NCBI RefSeq assembly: GCF_001647085.1
Contig: NZ_CP015520.1
Coordinates: 496,001-560,000, forward strand
From: Thermococcus piezophilus
GTDB taxonomy: Archaea > Methanobacteriota_B > Thermococci > Thermococcales > Thermococcaceae
DNA: 64,000 bases
Reading direction: 5' to 3'
Part shown: positions 35,577-49,489 of the stretch, one piece after another
Layout of the letters: each line of letters opens with the position of its first letter
Numbering within the stretch: the stretch's first letter is position 1
Translations under genes and position numbers: made by a program
Notes under the pieces: model-generated
Databases searched by the model: none
Told to the model about the DNA's origin: nothing
Seen by the model: the letters and a program-made list of their open reading frames with translations, nothing else

Positions 35577-37664
35577 TTGAATCAGTCAGAAGGAACAAGA
35601 GTCCGTCCAAACATCAAAGTACCTGATAGATATACAGGCATACTTATCCTCGTCACTGTGGGGCTCATAATTGTGATGGCATACAAATTGTTCCTGCAGG
35701 ATACTCCTCCCCTCATATGGGACGCAGCGACACACTTCACGGACAGTGTGAGATACTACTTCGCCATCGTACAGTTCAACCTCCCGTATATCAATAGGTA
35801 CTGGCCCCCGCTGGGGTCCTTGTTTCCTCTACCGGCATATGCCATCTTTGGAGTCTCCCCACAGATAGGAACATTCGCAGAGAACGGTCTGTCGATAGTT
35901 ATACTCGTTTTTGCACTCTACAAGCTGTCAAAGTACTTCGGAAAAATCGCGGCAGTTGCTTCCACGTTCATCGTTCTCACAGCCCCGATTATCCTCGATC
36001 AGTCCATAACCTTCATGATAGACATCCTCCTCACTGCAACCGTAATGATGACCTGGTATCTCCTGATGGAATCGAAGGGGCTCTCCAGAAGGAAGTACAC
36101 AGTCCTGGAGGCCGTGTTTTTTGGGCTCGGCCTCCTCGCCAAGTGGACGTTTGTGTTATTTGTGCTGGTAGTCTTACTCTACGAACTAGCAATCGCCTTT
36201 GGTTTAGAGGCAAAGGGGCATATGGTAAAGCTGAAGCACAACATGAAAGCCGTAGAAAACCTCGCTCTCTTCGAGATTGTGGCCACCTTCGTAGCGGGAT
36301 GGTGGTACATACCCAATCTCAAGATACTGCTGAACTTGGTTCTGTACAACAGCAGTGTTTCTGGCGCCATAGAAGGGGACCCACCAGTATTCACAGTGCA
36401 GTCCACCCTCTACTAAACGTACACGATGATAAACTTTTACCTGAATCCGATACTGTTCGCCTTGTTCGTGGACATAGTACTGCTGCTCCGCAGGGCCAAG
36501 AACATTTCCGTGTACATAAAGCTAGTCCTCATCCAAATCCTGCTCGCATACATGATCTTCACCCTGACACGCAATAAAGACCCAAGATTCCTAATGCCGG
36601 TCATACCTTTCATTGGCCTCGTGATGGGCTCCGGCGTGGAGCTGGCAACAAGAATAGAAAATGAAGCAAAGATAGCTTCCGCTCTCATGGTCTGCATAGT
36701 GCTTGGAGGAGCACTCAATGTGGCTACTTTCTTGAGGGTGATACCCCAAACAGAGATCTACAAAAATCCCGACCTTATACCCATCTCAGGCGGCAGCCTG
36801 TATCTGTCAGGGAACTACTGGTCGTTTAATCTGGACACGACGGAGGAAGAATGGGAAATTAACAGAATACTCTCCACAGTAGAAGAACTAGGAGGAGACA
36901 ACGGCATCTTGTATATACTCTCGAATAACCCCATTATAGTGTATCCACTGAAATACAGAGCGCTAATCAACGGAAGTGACCTAAAAGTCGTTAAACCCAA
37001 TACCAGCCAGCTCATTCCCCTCGTGTTCTCCGCGGACTACGTTCTGTACACCACCAGCGAATACTACTCAGCACGCTGGAAGGTCAAGTACTCTACCTTG
37101 GCCAGAAAGCTATTCATAACGTACAACAACATCACTGGAGTCTTCGTTCCCATTGAGAAGTTTGAATTCCCTGATGGAACCATAGGCATTCTCTACAGGC
37201 ACGAAAAAGATGAGACACTTTTCTCCAACATATCCAAGGAGAACGTCAGGGTAATGTGCAAAAAAGAAAACGTAACCTTCGAGGGCAAGATTCAGCTTAC
37301 GGTCATCTGTGTGTACTGGATTGAAGGGATTAGCCTTATAGAGTACCGCTGGAAAGTCCTCAAGGGAATAGGGACAGACTATACAATATTCGTCCACTTA
37401 ACCGATGAGAATGGAAACACACTCTTCCAAATGGACCATAAGCCCTGCAACGGCCTGTGCCCCACATCAAAATGGAAGCCGGGGAACCATCGTGGAAGCA
37501 TACTACTTCCCTCCCCAGGATGCTATCGGATTAGACTGGGATTCTGGGACCCCACAAACAGGGTCAGAGTGTCAGTAAAAGATAAAGATAAAAACGATGG
37601 GCACAACCGAGCTGTGGTTGGACAGCTGTGTTACAAAGCTACCACCATCATTGATCTAAGGTAG
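35577..37664 (+). pseudogene. GT39-like membrane glycosyltransferase with an in-frame TAA
   Basis: Two segments in one frame are joined only by TAA at 36414-36416 (STLY*TYTMINFY). The first part (279 residues) has many membrane helices, an acidic PLIWDAATHFTDSVRYY in the first loop and RYWPPLGSLFPL, typical of Pmt/ArnT-type transferases that use dolichol-linked sugars. The second part (412 residues) adds four helices, then a large soluble C-terminal domain with NxT/S sites. Full length would be about 695 residues. A TAC to TAA change would be enough. Start ATG 35577 directly follows the AglB remnant. Confidence 0.7.
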
Positions 37665-37720
37665 TGGTGCAAAGGAACGATGGGCTTTAAAACCCACCAC
37701 CATTTTTTATCCCGGTGCTC

Positions 37721-38530
37721 ATGATGATTGGTATAATATTTGACATGGACGGCGTGATGTATCGGGGCAAGAAGCCCATAGATGGAGCGCGGGAGGTAAT
37801 AAACTTCCTGAAAGAAAACGGCATCCCCTTCGCCTTCCTCACCAACAACTCCACCAAGAACGCCCGAATGTACCGTGAGAAGCTCCTCGAGATGGAAATA
37901 GACGTTGAGAAAGAGCGAATCATCACCTCAGGCTACGCTACTGCCAGATACCTTGAGACCCACTTTGAGGAGGGGCCGATTTTCGTCATCGGTGGGAAAG
38001 GGCTCCAAGAGGAAATAAAGAAGATAGGCTGGCCGATGATAAGCCTCGAGGAAGCAAGGGAGGGGTGGAGGGAGATCAAATACGTTGTGGTCGGCCTTGA
38101 CCCGGCCCTAACCTACGAGAAGCTCAAGTACGGAACGCTCGCCATAAGGAACGGGGCGCACTTCATCGGGACCAACCCCGACACAACTTACCCCACTGAG
38201 GAGGGCCTCTACCCTGGAGCTGGCTCGGTAATAGCGGCACTGAAAGCCTCAACCGAAAGGGAGCCCCTGATAATCGGCAAGCCCAACGAGCCTGCCTACA
38301 ATGTAGTTATGGAGAAGCTTGGAGATGTGGACGAGGTCTGGATGGCCGGGGACAGGCTCGATACAGACATAGCCTTTGCCAAGAGATTCGGCATGAAAGC
38401 GGTGATGGTTTTAACCGGTGTCAGCACGCTGAAGGACGTCGAGAAGAGCGAGGTAAAACCCGACCTGATCATCCCGAGCGTGGAGGAGCTCCTCGAATAC
38501 CTGAAAGTCAAAGTGGAGGCTTCCAAATGA
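37721..38530 (+). CDS. HAD-superfamily hydrolase of the NagD/p-nitrophenyl phosphatase type
   Basis: The 269-residue protein has HAD motif I IFDMDGVMYRG (nucleophile Asp), motif II FLTNNSTK, motif III Lys in IIGKPN, and motif IV MAGDRLDTDIAFAK. A substrate cap lies between motifs II and III, as in NagD-like phosphatases that act on small phosphate esters. ATG 37721 with GGTG at 37714-37717 is preferred; ATG 37724 is next. It overlaps the following gene by four bases. Confidence 0.92.
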   Translation: MMIGIIFDMDGVMYRGKKPIDGAREVINFLKENGIPFAFLTNNSTKNARMYREKLLEMEIDVEKERIITSGYATARYLETHFEEGPIFVIGGKGLQEEIKKIGWPMISLEEAREGWREIKYVVVGLDPALTYEKLKYGTLAIRNGAHFIGTNPDTTYPTEEGLYPGAGSVIAALKASTEREPLIIGKPNEPAYNVVMEKLGDVDEVWMAGDRLDTDIAFAKRFGMKAVMVLTGVSTLKDVEKSEVKPDLIIPSVEELLEYLKVKVEASK

Positions 38531-38961
38531 ACCTTGGGGAGCTGCTCGAAAAGCTCATCTGGCAGGAGAACGAGCTCTACAACCTGTACAAGCTCGGCGA
38601 AACGTTTGCCACCTACGAAAGGTCCGAGTTCGTTGAGACGTTCCGTCTTATAGCAGAGGAGGAACTGAGGCACAGGAAGACCCTCGAGGACATGCTCTCA
38701 GGGGGAACCCTTGAAGGAACGGCCGTGATAGACTACCTCGACTCCCTGAGCCTTGAACCCATGCTGAGCGACGAGAGGGCCGAGCCAGAAAGCCTTGAAG
38801 AGCTGATACTGGAAGCCCTCGTGAGAGAAAAGCACTCTTACGAGCTCTACACAAAGCTCTCTGAAATCCTGGACGGTTCCCTGAGTCAGATCTTCCGAAT
38901 GATGGCCAGCGAGGAGCTCAAGCACGCCTACAGGCTCAGGCTGGTCTACGAGGGGCTTTGA
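38527..38961 (+). CDS. Ferritin-like/rubrerythrin-type diiron protein
   Basis: The 144-residue all-helical protein has two E...ExxH pairs: ENELYNLY with EEELRHRK in the first half and EKHSYELY with SEELKHAYR in the second, as in the four-helix diiron fold of rubrerythrin relatives. It has no C-terminal rubredoxin zinc domain. Such proteins handle peroxide or store iron. It is coupled to the HAD gene by an ATGA overlap. Confidence 0.8.
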   Translation: MNLGELLEKLIWQENELYNLYKLGETFATYERSEFVETFRLIAEEELRHRKTLEDMLSGGTLEGTAVIDYLDSLSLEPMLSDERAEPESLEELILEALVREKHSYELYTKLSEILDGSLSQIFRMMASEELKHAYRLRLVYEGL

Positions 38962-39015
38962 CGTTTGGATAATTTATCCGACATCATCCTTTTCTACTCC
39001 CTTACCCCAAAGGCA

Positions 39016-41884
<2,869 letters not shown>

Positions 41885-41896
41885 AGCCCTTTTCTC

Positions 41897-42289
41897 TCAG
41901 ATTTTATACCCCATTTCCCCGAGGCGTATTTTGTAAGTCGTATAGAGGAAGAAGACCGTCACAATGATAATTAAAGGCAGAGCATACCGAAAAGGCACCG
42001 GAAGGAAGGCCACCAGGGCCACGGAGAGTATGTAATATGCCATAGTCCTCTTGCTACGACGATACTTCTCGGCGATTTTCCTCTGTCTTGGATTCCGTAT
42101 CAGGGCAAAGTATATTGCCAAGTAAAGGCCTGCTCCATAGATAAAATTTCGAACACCTTCCCAACTAAAACCCGGAAACCTTTCCGAAACTGGAGTTGCA
42201 ATTACATAAATGACGAACACGACAGGTATAAAGAGATAAATAAAGAGAAATTCTGCCCAAAACTCACTCAGGACTTTCCTCATGCTCAT
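41897..42289 (-). CDS. Four-helix membrane protein of unknown function
   Basis: A 130-residue protein with helices at about residues 14-30, 48-64, 82-100 and 104-118 and a basic loop IRNPRQRKIAEKYRRSKRT. It overlaps the upstream gene by four bases. No known family recognised. It probably forms a unit with the 42286-43290 gene, whose product also appears to be exported or membrane-associated. Confidence 0.6.
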   Translation of the reverse strand: MSMRKVLSEFWAEFLFIYLFIPVVFVIYVIATPVSERFPGFSWEGVRNFIYGAGLYLAIYFALIRNPRQRKIAEKYRRSKRTMAYYILSVALVAFLPVPFRYALPLIIIVTVFFLYTTYKIRLGEMGYKI

Positions 42290-43290
42290 TCATTGATCCC
42301 TCCAACGCTCAATGCACCCGGAGGCCAATAGTCAGGTAATTGTATTGTGGCTTTTATAGGATCAGTAGCCCCCATTCCATCTCTGACAATTCCAAAATAC
42401 TCTACAGCTTCTTCCACAGCTTTATCCACTGCAAACTGAATAACGGTACCAACAATAGTACCTGCAATGGGATCTTTTAGTAAGAGTGCCGTTGCTCCTC
42501 CAGCAATAAGGCCTGCCGGTTTAGAGATGACGTCTGATAACCATTTATTCCCAAAGGTATGTATATAAGTCACATAGGTAGCAATAGCCCCACCTTTTCC
42601 TAGAAGATATTCCGCGTTTATATCGTACATGACCTGGATAAAGCCCCGTTTTATCTGATCCCCCACTTTAAAGCTCAAATGATGCTCAAGAACCCCACTC
42701 TGCCAGTCAAAGCTGGTATTGTCTGCAGTTTTTACAACATCATGATTACCAAATACACTACCCTGCTCCAGCTGGCCACCCCACACATCCACTGGCTCTA
42801 CAAGAACATTTTCACTAGCCTTTCCAACTACAGTCGTTATTGATATGACATCCATGTCCCCACTGTCAGCCAGATCCTCAGTCAAATCCCATTCCCAGTA
42901 ATAGTCAATAAACAAAGTGGCATATTGTTGCTGAATAGGAATAGTCAAAGTAAGGTCACTTTGTGAAACCCATGTGTCAGGATGAGGTAGGCCCTTACCA
43001 AATTTTTGAGACTCTACTGAAGAAATTCCCCTCGATACATGAATACTGAAAGTCTTTTTGATTTCTCCAAGTTTAACAATTCCATATTTCTCTAACAGCA
43101 TATCTGCTTCCCTCGTCCGTTCTTGTGCTTTTAGCGTTACATATTCCTTCATAACTTGCTTTAAAATATCCCTTGTAATCTTTGGTCCCTATCCTTGCAT
43201 ACCCGATGCCTCAACGGGTATGGCACTAATACCAAACACTAGTAGTACTAATATCATGCTACCCAAGATCTGGTGTTTTATATAGACCAC
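42286..43290 (-). pseudogene. Secreted hypothetical protein with TAG after the signal peptide
   Basis: From GTG 43290 (or ATG 43257) a signal peptide ILGSMILVLLVFGISAIPVE is followed by TAG at 43185-43187, then the same frame goes on (GPKITRDILKQ). It continues into the 288-residue part from ATG 43152. That part is beta-rich (SDLTLTIPIQQQYATLFIDY) with a glycine-rich hydrophobic segment (AGLIAGGATALLL). No known family recognised. The long part could still be made from 43152 but would lack its export signal. AT content is higher than in the neighbours. Confidence 0.6.
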
Positions 43291-43613
43291 CCCCCAACAT
43301 TTTCATTACATTTGTTGATGATCCAACATATAAGTTTTTCTTTTTTGTCAAAAGTAATTTCTTTTTTTAGTAGTGTTTCTTTCTAATCATGATTTATCTG
43401 AGACTTTGGGACAAAAGAAAGAGGAATAAGCTGATGAACAAATTAGCACAACTATCCATTAATTCAAAACATGTTCTCAGATATCACCAAAAATTGATTT
43501 TAACATCTTCCTGCTAACGGAGGTTTTTTAAGTCTACGGCTTTAACTTCTCCCCATCGGACGAAAGCCTTAAAGTAAGGGCCTTTCAAACCTGCGCTATT
43601 TGGAGGTGGTAGC
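43291..43613. other. AT-rich intergenic stretch
   Basis: About 320 bases with no supported gene. It holds the divergent promoters: a minus-strand TATATAAA-like site near 43279-43285 and, for the phosphoribosyltransferase, CCTTAAAGTAAGG near 43568 with the ribosome binding site GGAGGTGG at 43601-43608. Confidence 0.5.
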
Positions 43614-44078
43614 ATGGACAAGGTTTACTTAACCTGGTGGCAGATAGATAGGGCCGTCTTCGCGCTCGCCGAAGAGATGAGGAAGAAATTCATGCCTGAC
43701 CTCATAGTCGGCGTCGCCAGGGGCGGCCTTATTCCAGCTGTAAGGCTCAGCCACATCCTCGGTGACGTTGACGTCAAGGTCATAGCCGTCAAGTTCTACA
43801 AGGATATAGAGGAGCACATGGAGAAACCCGTGGTGACCATACCGCTGCACGGCTCACTGGATGGAAAGAGGGTCGTCATAGTGGACGACGTCAGCGATAC
43901 TGGGAAGACCCTCGAGGTGGTCATTGAGGAGGTCAAGAAGCTCGGCGCCAAGGAAGTAAAGGTCGCATGTTTGAGTATGAAGCCCTGGACAAAGATCGTT
44001 CCGGACTTCTACGTCTTCAGGACCGACAAGTGGATAGTCTTCCCCTGGGAAGAGTTCCCTGTTGTTGTGAGGGAGTGA
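43614..44078 (+). CDS. Purine phosphoribosyltransferase (xanthine/guanine type)
   Basis: The 154-residue type I PRTase has the PRPP loop VVIVDDVSDTGKTLE (about residues 86-100), a pyrophosphate loop ARGGLIPAVRL near residue 38 and the C-terminal WIVFPWEE, all typical of archaeal XGPRT/HPRT-like enzymes. It salvages a purine base with PRPP; which base is not readable. Strong Shine-Dalgarno; monocistronic. Confidence 0.88.
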   Translation: MDKVYLTWWQIDRAVFALAEEMRKKFMPDLIVGVARGGLIPAVRLSHILGDVDVKVIAVKFYKDIEEHMEKPVVTIPLHGSLDGKRVVIVDDVSDTGKTLEVVIEEVKKLGAKEVKVACLSMKPWTKIVPDFYVFRTDKWIVFPWEEFPVVVRE

Positions 44079-44169
44079 GGTTTCTTTTTTTACTTTCCGC
44101 TAGAAAGTCAGATTCCATATCCAAAGAGTTTTAAGCTTTCACTTCCAAGAAATTCAAGGGGTGGTTCTA

Positions 44170-47135
44170 GTGAAAAAACTACACGCAATCCTAATTCTGG
44201 CCGTGCTTACTTTTTCGTTGTTTTTCGTCAACGCGGCGCCAAGAACCCCAGAGACCACAGGGAAAGGTTCCACGCCAGCACAGAAATACTCACCGGGAGC
44301 CCTGTACGTCTCTCCGTAGGAATACGCAAGAGTTACAGGATTCGAGCCCAAGCGGCTAACGCCGCAGAAGTACCGAGAGCTCATTGAGAACGCTCCAGGA
44401 TATCCTGGAAGGACGGGCGCGCTGAAGGAGAACCTCAAGAACCTTGCGTATCCCGACGTCTTCTCACTGGACAGCCTGCCGGCGAAGGTCGTGAATGGCC
44501 TCTACCTGCCACCGATTAGAAGCCAGGGAGCAGTGGGTTCGTGCGTCGGCTGGGCTTCCACATATTATACATGGACTTATATGATAAACTGGTTCCGGAA
44601 CAATCCTACGCCGTCCACGGACGGGGAGATAATGAATCCCACCTTCACCTACAACCTAATAAACTATGGAACCGACAGCGGCAGCTACATGCTGGACGCG
44701 ATGAATCTAATCTCGACGATCGGAGCCGTTCCCCTGAACGTGTTTCCCCTATTCGTCCACGGGCCCTATGGAGACCCCGACAACTACGCCTGGCTATGGC
44801 CTAACGACACCCAATGGCGCAGTGCCCCCTACAACCGCGGGGTTGATGGAATGGCATCTCCTGTAGGATATCCTTGGGACATCTACATGCTCGATCTGAT
44901 GAACAGTACACAGTTCACGTACCTGAAGGGACTGCTTGCCTACGGTTACGTTGCGTACACTGGAATCAACGTATACGACGAGTTCTACGGATTCAACTCC
45001 ACCCACAACGTGTACGCCCTAAACCAGACCCGCGGGAACTACGAAGGCGGTCACGCCGTGACCATAGTGGGGTACGACGACACAATCCAGACCCCAGACG
45101 GTCAGGGAGCGCTCCTGCTCCTGAACTCGTGGGGCGAGAGCTGGGGCGACAACGGCTAATTCTGGCTCACCTACCATGCCGCCCAGGACCCCAACCACGA
45201 GATAAGTCAGGGCTATGCCTTCGTGATGGTACCAAAGTATCCCCAACCGTACCAGCCCAAGATTCTCGCGGGCTTCAAAATCAATCACCCACTCAGGGGA
45301 GAGATAATCGGCGGGGTGTGGAACCAGGAGTCCGGCGGAATAGAGATAGGAATTGGAAACCCCGACTCTCCCACGTGGAGCAGGCGGTACTTCAACTTCT
45401 ACATGGGCTATCAATCCTCTCCTCAGGATCTGGCCAGCTACCAGGCCCACCCGTTTCCGAACACTACAATCTACCCGGACATCACCGACGCCATAGAAGT
45501 TGCCGCTCAAGTTGCGGACTCACCGGTGGTGCCAGTGTACATCAAGGGTAGGGACAAGTACCAGGACGGGATCACCGGAACCCTCGAGTATTTTGGAGCT
45601 AAAATATCCGAACTTAACATAAAAACATGGACCTACATCAATTCCCAAATTCCAGAGGGGAACGACATCGTAGCCTTGATAGACATTCCGCTGGCCGAGT
45701 ACGTGTCTCCAACACCCTCCGATGGTGATATCCTGGCCCAGTCGTAGCTCTACGTGGGGGTAAAGAGCATCGTCGATGTGAACAACGCCGAGTTCGTACT
45801 CACAAATCTCGGAAAGGATAGGCCCATCCAATGGTACTCGGTCGGTCAGCCGCAGGCTATTGAGGGTACCGACTGGATTGTTACCGTCCTTGACATAAAC
45901 ATCATTGACCAGAGGGCCATTATCACAGTTAAAAACGCCGCCACGGGGGTTGAAAGCGACCCAATAACACTTGAAAAGAGCGTACCCGTCTATCTGTACC
46001 CAGTCAACGGCCCACTTCAGTACGGAACTGCCTATCCTGGTCGGGCTGACCTCGTGCTGACCCTGGTGGACACGTTCATAGGCATCAACAACAATCCCTA
46101 CGCGACGATACAGGCCGTGACGGACAGAGAGACCGAGACGTACTGGATGTGGAGAGGGAAGAATAATTTCAAGATTAACGCAACAGGACTCGAACCAGGC
46201 AACTACACCTATCAGGTTCTCCTGAACCTGACCAATGGGAACGAAATAAGGCTGCCCGAGAGGAGGGTAACCCTCCTGGGAGAACCCGTAGCAACCCTCA
46301 AGATCCTCTCCAGGCCCTCGAACGCCAGCGTCTACATCGACGGGAACTACAGGGGAATGACCCCGTTAACCCTGGAAATTCCGTCGGGGAACCACCCATT
46401 GCACTCGCGAGAACGGGATACGAAACTTACACCACAGCAGTAACGCTTGGATTCCAGGAGAGCAGGGTGATCGACATGGTGCTAACCCCATCAGGTGACT
46501 ACGCCCTCTTCCCCATCGGGGACTACCCCAGCTCGGTGGGGAACGCGAGCAGGTTGTTCTTCGTGTTCAACAACCTCGGAACTCCAGATGCCTTCTCAAC
46601 GGCCCTTTACGTCTCACCGACCGTGGCGTCCGGAAACAGCGTTAGGAGAACCGCAAGATTAGCCAGCACCTTCGACCTGAACGAGGTGTCTCCAGGGGAC
46701 ACAGTGGTGTCGGTCGGTGGACCCCTCGTCAATCCAATAACCGCAAGATACGATAACGTTTCAATGGTTCACATGGAAATCTTTGGGGGAACCATAACGA
46801 TAGTAACGCCCCAGGGCAACGTCACATGGACCGCTCCGAAACCGGGGTGGAACGTCACACCGGGATACTTCGTCATTCAGAGCTTTGCGGACAGAGCTCT
46901 CAATGCCACAGTGTTCACGATATACGGCACGGACGCCGATAGCACCGCTGCCGGAGCCTACTACTTCCTAACCACAATCTATCCAAACATCGACAGATAT
47001 AGGGGTATTCACTACATTGTCAGTCTCTGGCAGGATACTGAACCGGGCGCTGACATTCCACTCCCCGGAGCCAGCCAGGGAGACACCAGCGGCTTTAGTG
47101 CGGGCGACAGTATAACAATAGTATTTATGAGATGA
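44170..47135 (+). pseudogene. Secreted papain-family (C1A) peptidase with PEGA and S-layer-type domains, broken by three stops and a shift
   Basis: GTG 44170 starts a signal peptide (AILILAVLTFSLFFVNAAP). In-frame stops occur at TAG 44317, TAA 45157 and TAG 45745, and a frameshift at about 46395. The C1A peptidase domain has SQGAVGSCVGWAS (catalytic Cys), GGHAVTIVGYDD (His) and LLLNSWGESWGDNG (Asn). A beta-rich region follows, then a PEGA domain (RPSNASVYIDGNYRGMTPL) that the shift cuts. The C-terminal S-layer-type domain has VVSVGGPLVNPITARYD and DTSGFSAGDSITIV. The full protein would be about 985 residues. All three catalytic residues survive, so decay is not old. Confidence 0.85.
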
Positions 47136-47273
47136 TCAGCATTCTTTTCTTTTGTTTTGAGGTACCAACACGTCATCTTAAGCTTATGAAATTCTCCCAA
47201 GGTCTACCTATTGTTCCAATCACTCAGGAAAACTGATTTAACTTCCCAATTCTTTCTGGTATCAGGTGGTGTT

Positions 47274-47828
47274 ATGAGGGCGTTCATAGCAATTGAAGTG
47301 AGTGACAATGTGAGGGACAACCTCCTGAAAGCTCAGGAAAGGATTGGAAATAAAGCGGCGAAGATAAAGTTCGTTGAGAGGGAGAACTTCCACGTCACGC
47401 TCAAGTTCCTCGGCGAGATCGACGAGGCAACCGCCGAAGAAGTGAAGAGGGCTTTGGCAGAAATAGCGAAGAAGCACAAGAAGCACCGCATTAGGGTAAA
47501 GGGCATTGGCCTCTTCCCCAACCCGAACTACGTTCGCGTCATCTGGGCGGGAATAGAGAACGATGAGGGCATAAAGGCGATAGCCCAGGACGTAGAGAAG
47601 GCCATGAGGAGGCTGGGCTTCAAGAAGGATAAGGACTTCGTCGCCCACATCACAATCGGTCGCGTCAAGTTCGTGAGGGACAAGCTGGAGCTGGCGATGG
47701 CGCTCAAAGATCTGGCAAACGAGGACTTCGGAGAGTTTGAGGTCGAGGCCATAGAGCTCAAGAAGAGCACGCTCACCCCCAAGGGCCCGATTTACGAGAC
47801 CGTGGCGAGGTTTGAACTGGCGGAGTGA
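47274..47828 (+). CDS. thpR: RNA 2',3'-cyclic phosphodiesterase (2'-5' RNA ligase family)
   Basis: The 184-residue 2H-family enzyme has both HxT motifs, [12 protein letters not shown] near residue 40 and [10 protein letters not shown] near residue 124. It opens 2',3'-cyclic phosphates; the old name is 2'-5' RNA ligase. ATG 47274 with AGGTGGT ahead is the start; an upstream in-frame ATG at 47211 lies in the spacer. It overlaps the CCA-adding enzyme region, which suggests a tRNA 3'-end or repair link. Confidence 0.9.
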   Translation: MRAFIAIEVSDNVRDNLLKAQERIGNKAAKIKFVERENFHVTLKFLGEIDEATAEEVKRALAEIAKKHKKHRIRVKGIGLFPNPNYVRVIWAGIENDEGIKAIAQDVEKAMRRLGFKKDKDFVAHITIGRVKFVRDKLELAMALKDLANEDFGEFEVEAIELKKSTLTPKGPIYETVARFELAE

Positions 47829-47833
47829 TGATA

Positions 47834-49198
47834 ATGGTTCAAGAAGTTATTGGGGAAGTCCTCATCAGGATCAGGCCGAACGAAGAGGAGAGAGCTTTTA
47901 TTGAAGGCCTGATGCGAGAGATCGAGAACATAGCCCGTGGAAGGGCTGAAGAGCTTGGCCTTGACATTAAACCTTATTTTGTTGGTTCCCTCGCCAAGGA
48001 CACTTACCTAACCGGCGACCACGACGTTGACCTCTTCATGGCCTTTCCCCTCGACACTCCCCTCGAAGAGCTCCGCGGGAAAGGCCTCGAGCTTGGTAAG
48101 GCCATAGCGGAGAGGCTCGATAGCTACGAAGTTGCCTACGCGGAGCACCCCTACGTGAGAGCCCGCTATAAAGGGGTCAAAGTTGATATAGTCCCCTGCT
48201 ACGACGTCGACAGCTGGAAGGACGTCAGAACGGCAGTTGATCGCTCCATACTCCACACGAAGTGGGTGCTTGAAAACCTCCACCGCAGAAACGACGATGT
48301 CAGGCTTTTGAAGCGCTTCCTCAAGGGAATAAACGCCTACGGCAGCGAGATTTACGTGAGGGGCTTTTCGGGCTACCTTGCCGAAATCCTGATTATCAAG
48401 TACGGCTCATTCCTAGATGTTCTGGAGAAGGCCGACTTCATGCTGAGGCAGAAGATAATAGACCCTGCCGGCTGGCTCAAGAGTGAACCAGAAATAGCCA
48501 TGAAGACCATTAAGAGGGAAGCTGAAGGGGACAAGCCGCTCATCGTCATAGACCCCGTTGACCCGAGGAGGAACGTCGCCGCAAATCTGGGCTGGGAGAA
48601 GTTCGGGAGGTTCTACTTCAAGGCCCACCAATTTCTGGAAGAGCCCCTCGTAGAGTTCTTCTTCCCGACGGAGAGCACGGGAGAGAACTACCTCGGAGAG
48701 CTCAGAAGAAAGAGAACACACCTCGTCACGCTCCTCTTCAAAAAGCCCCAGCTTGTTGATGACCTGATCCTCCCGCAGCTGGAGAGGAGTGCCAGAGGCT
48801 TCGAGAAAGCGTTGAGAAGGGAGAACTTCAAGGTTCTCGGCTGGGACTACGGCTACGTTGGAGAGGAAGCGTTCATCATGCTGGAGCTGGACAGAATAGT
48901 GCGCGAGAAGATAACCATAAAGCCCGGCCCGGAGTTCTTCACTGAGAGGGGCTGGGACTTCTACCGGAAGAACGAGAGCGTCTGGCTGATTGGAAAGAGG
49001 CTGTACGCGGAGAAAAGGGTTAAGGAGAGCATCGTCGACGTCATTGTAGAGCTCCTGGAGAAGAATCAAGTTGCCTTGGGCAAGCAGGTAAGAGAGTTCA
49101 TCCACTCCGCTGATATTCTGGTGGATTACGTTCCAGGGGAGCTCAAGAGAGAGGCATACCTCTTCCTGAGCAGGAAAAAGTGGAATTTGAAGGGCTAA
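47834..49198 (+). CDS. cca: CCA-adding enzyme (class I tRNA nucleotidyltransferase)
   Basis: The 454-residue archaeal enzyme has the nucleotidyltransferase motif FVGSLAKDTYLTGDHDVDLF (GS and DxD), KVDIVPCYDV with the third acidic residue, and RNDDVRLLKRFLKG. It ends in VREFIHSADILVDYVPGEL-like tail elements. It adds CCA to tRNA 3' ends without a template. ATG 47834 is chosen since GGAGTGAT lies just before it; GTG 47825 and ATG 47828 are in frame. Confidence 0.95.
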   Translation: MVQEVIGEVLIRIRPNEEERAFIEGLMREIENIARGRAEELGLDIKPYFVGSLAKDTYLTGDHDVDLFMAFPLDTPLEELRGKGLELGKAIAERLDSYEVAYAEHPYVRARYKGVKVDIVPCYDVDSWKDVRTAVDRSILHTKWVLENLHRRNDDVRLLKRFLKGINAYGSEIYVRGFSGYLAEILIIKYGSFLDVLEKADFMLRQKIIDPAGWLKSEPEIAMKTIKREAEGDKPLIVIDPVDPRRNVAANLGWEKFGRFYFKAHQFLEEPLVEFFFPTESTGENYLGELRRKRTHLVTLLFKKPQLVDDLILPQLERSARGFEKALRRENFKVLGWDYGYVGEEAFIMLELDRIVREKITIKPGPEFFTERGWDFYRKNESVWLIGKRLYAEKRVKESIVDVIVELLEKNQVALGKQVREFIHSADILVDYVPGELKREAYLFLSRKKWNLKG

Positions 49199-49338
49199 GG
49201 CGGAAGTTGTCGTTCATCGAACAGCTTTTCAATCTTCTCCAGTATTCGTTTCAACTTCAAGTACTCCTCTCCATTCAGGGTTCCAAATATCAGCTCCAGT
49301 ATGAAAGAGTTCCCTCCAGAGGATTTGGACTCCTTCAT
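49195..49338 (-). CDS. Small 47-residue hypothetical protein
   Basis: From ATG 49338 (MKESKSSGGNSFILELIFG) to a stop overlapping the 3' end of cca by four bases. AAGGTGGTG just before the ATG is a strong ribosome binding site. The product is a helix with a coiled pattern (YLKLKRILEKIEKLFDE). No known family; it may be an antitoxin-like or regulatory small protein. Confidence 0.45.
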   Translation of the reverse strand: MKESKSSGGNSFILELIFGTLNGEEYLKLKRILEKIEKLFDERQLPP

Positions 49339-49489
49339 TCAGCACCACCTTTGTGATAGGGAGCGGTTTTCTTTTGCCAGCATCTTTCCAATCTCCGCAA
49401 TGATTGCTTGCGTCAATAAAGAAAATTTGAAGTCAGAATATTCAGTCTCTGTGCTCGCACCACTCCTGATTCTCCCATTGGCCGTGCCT

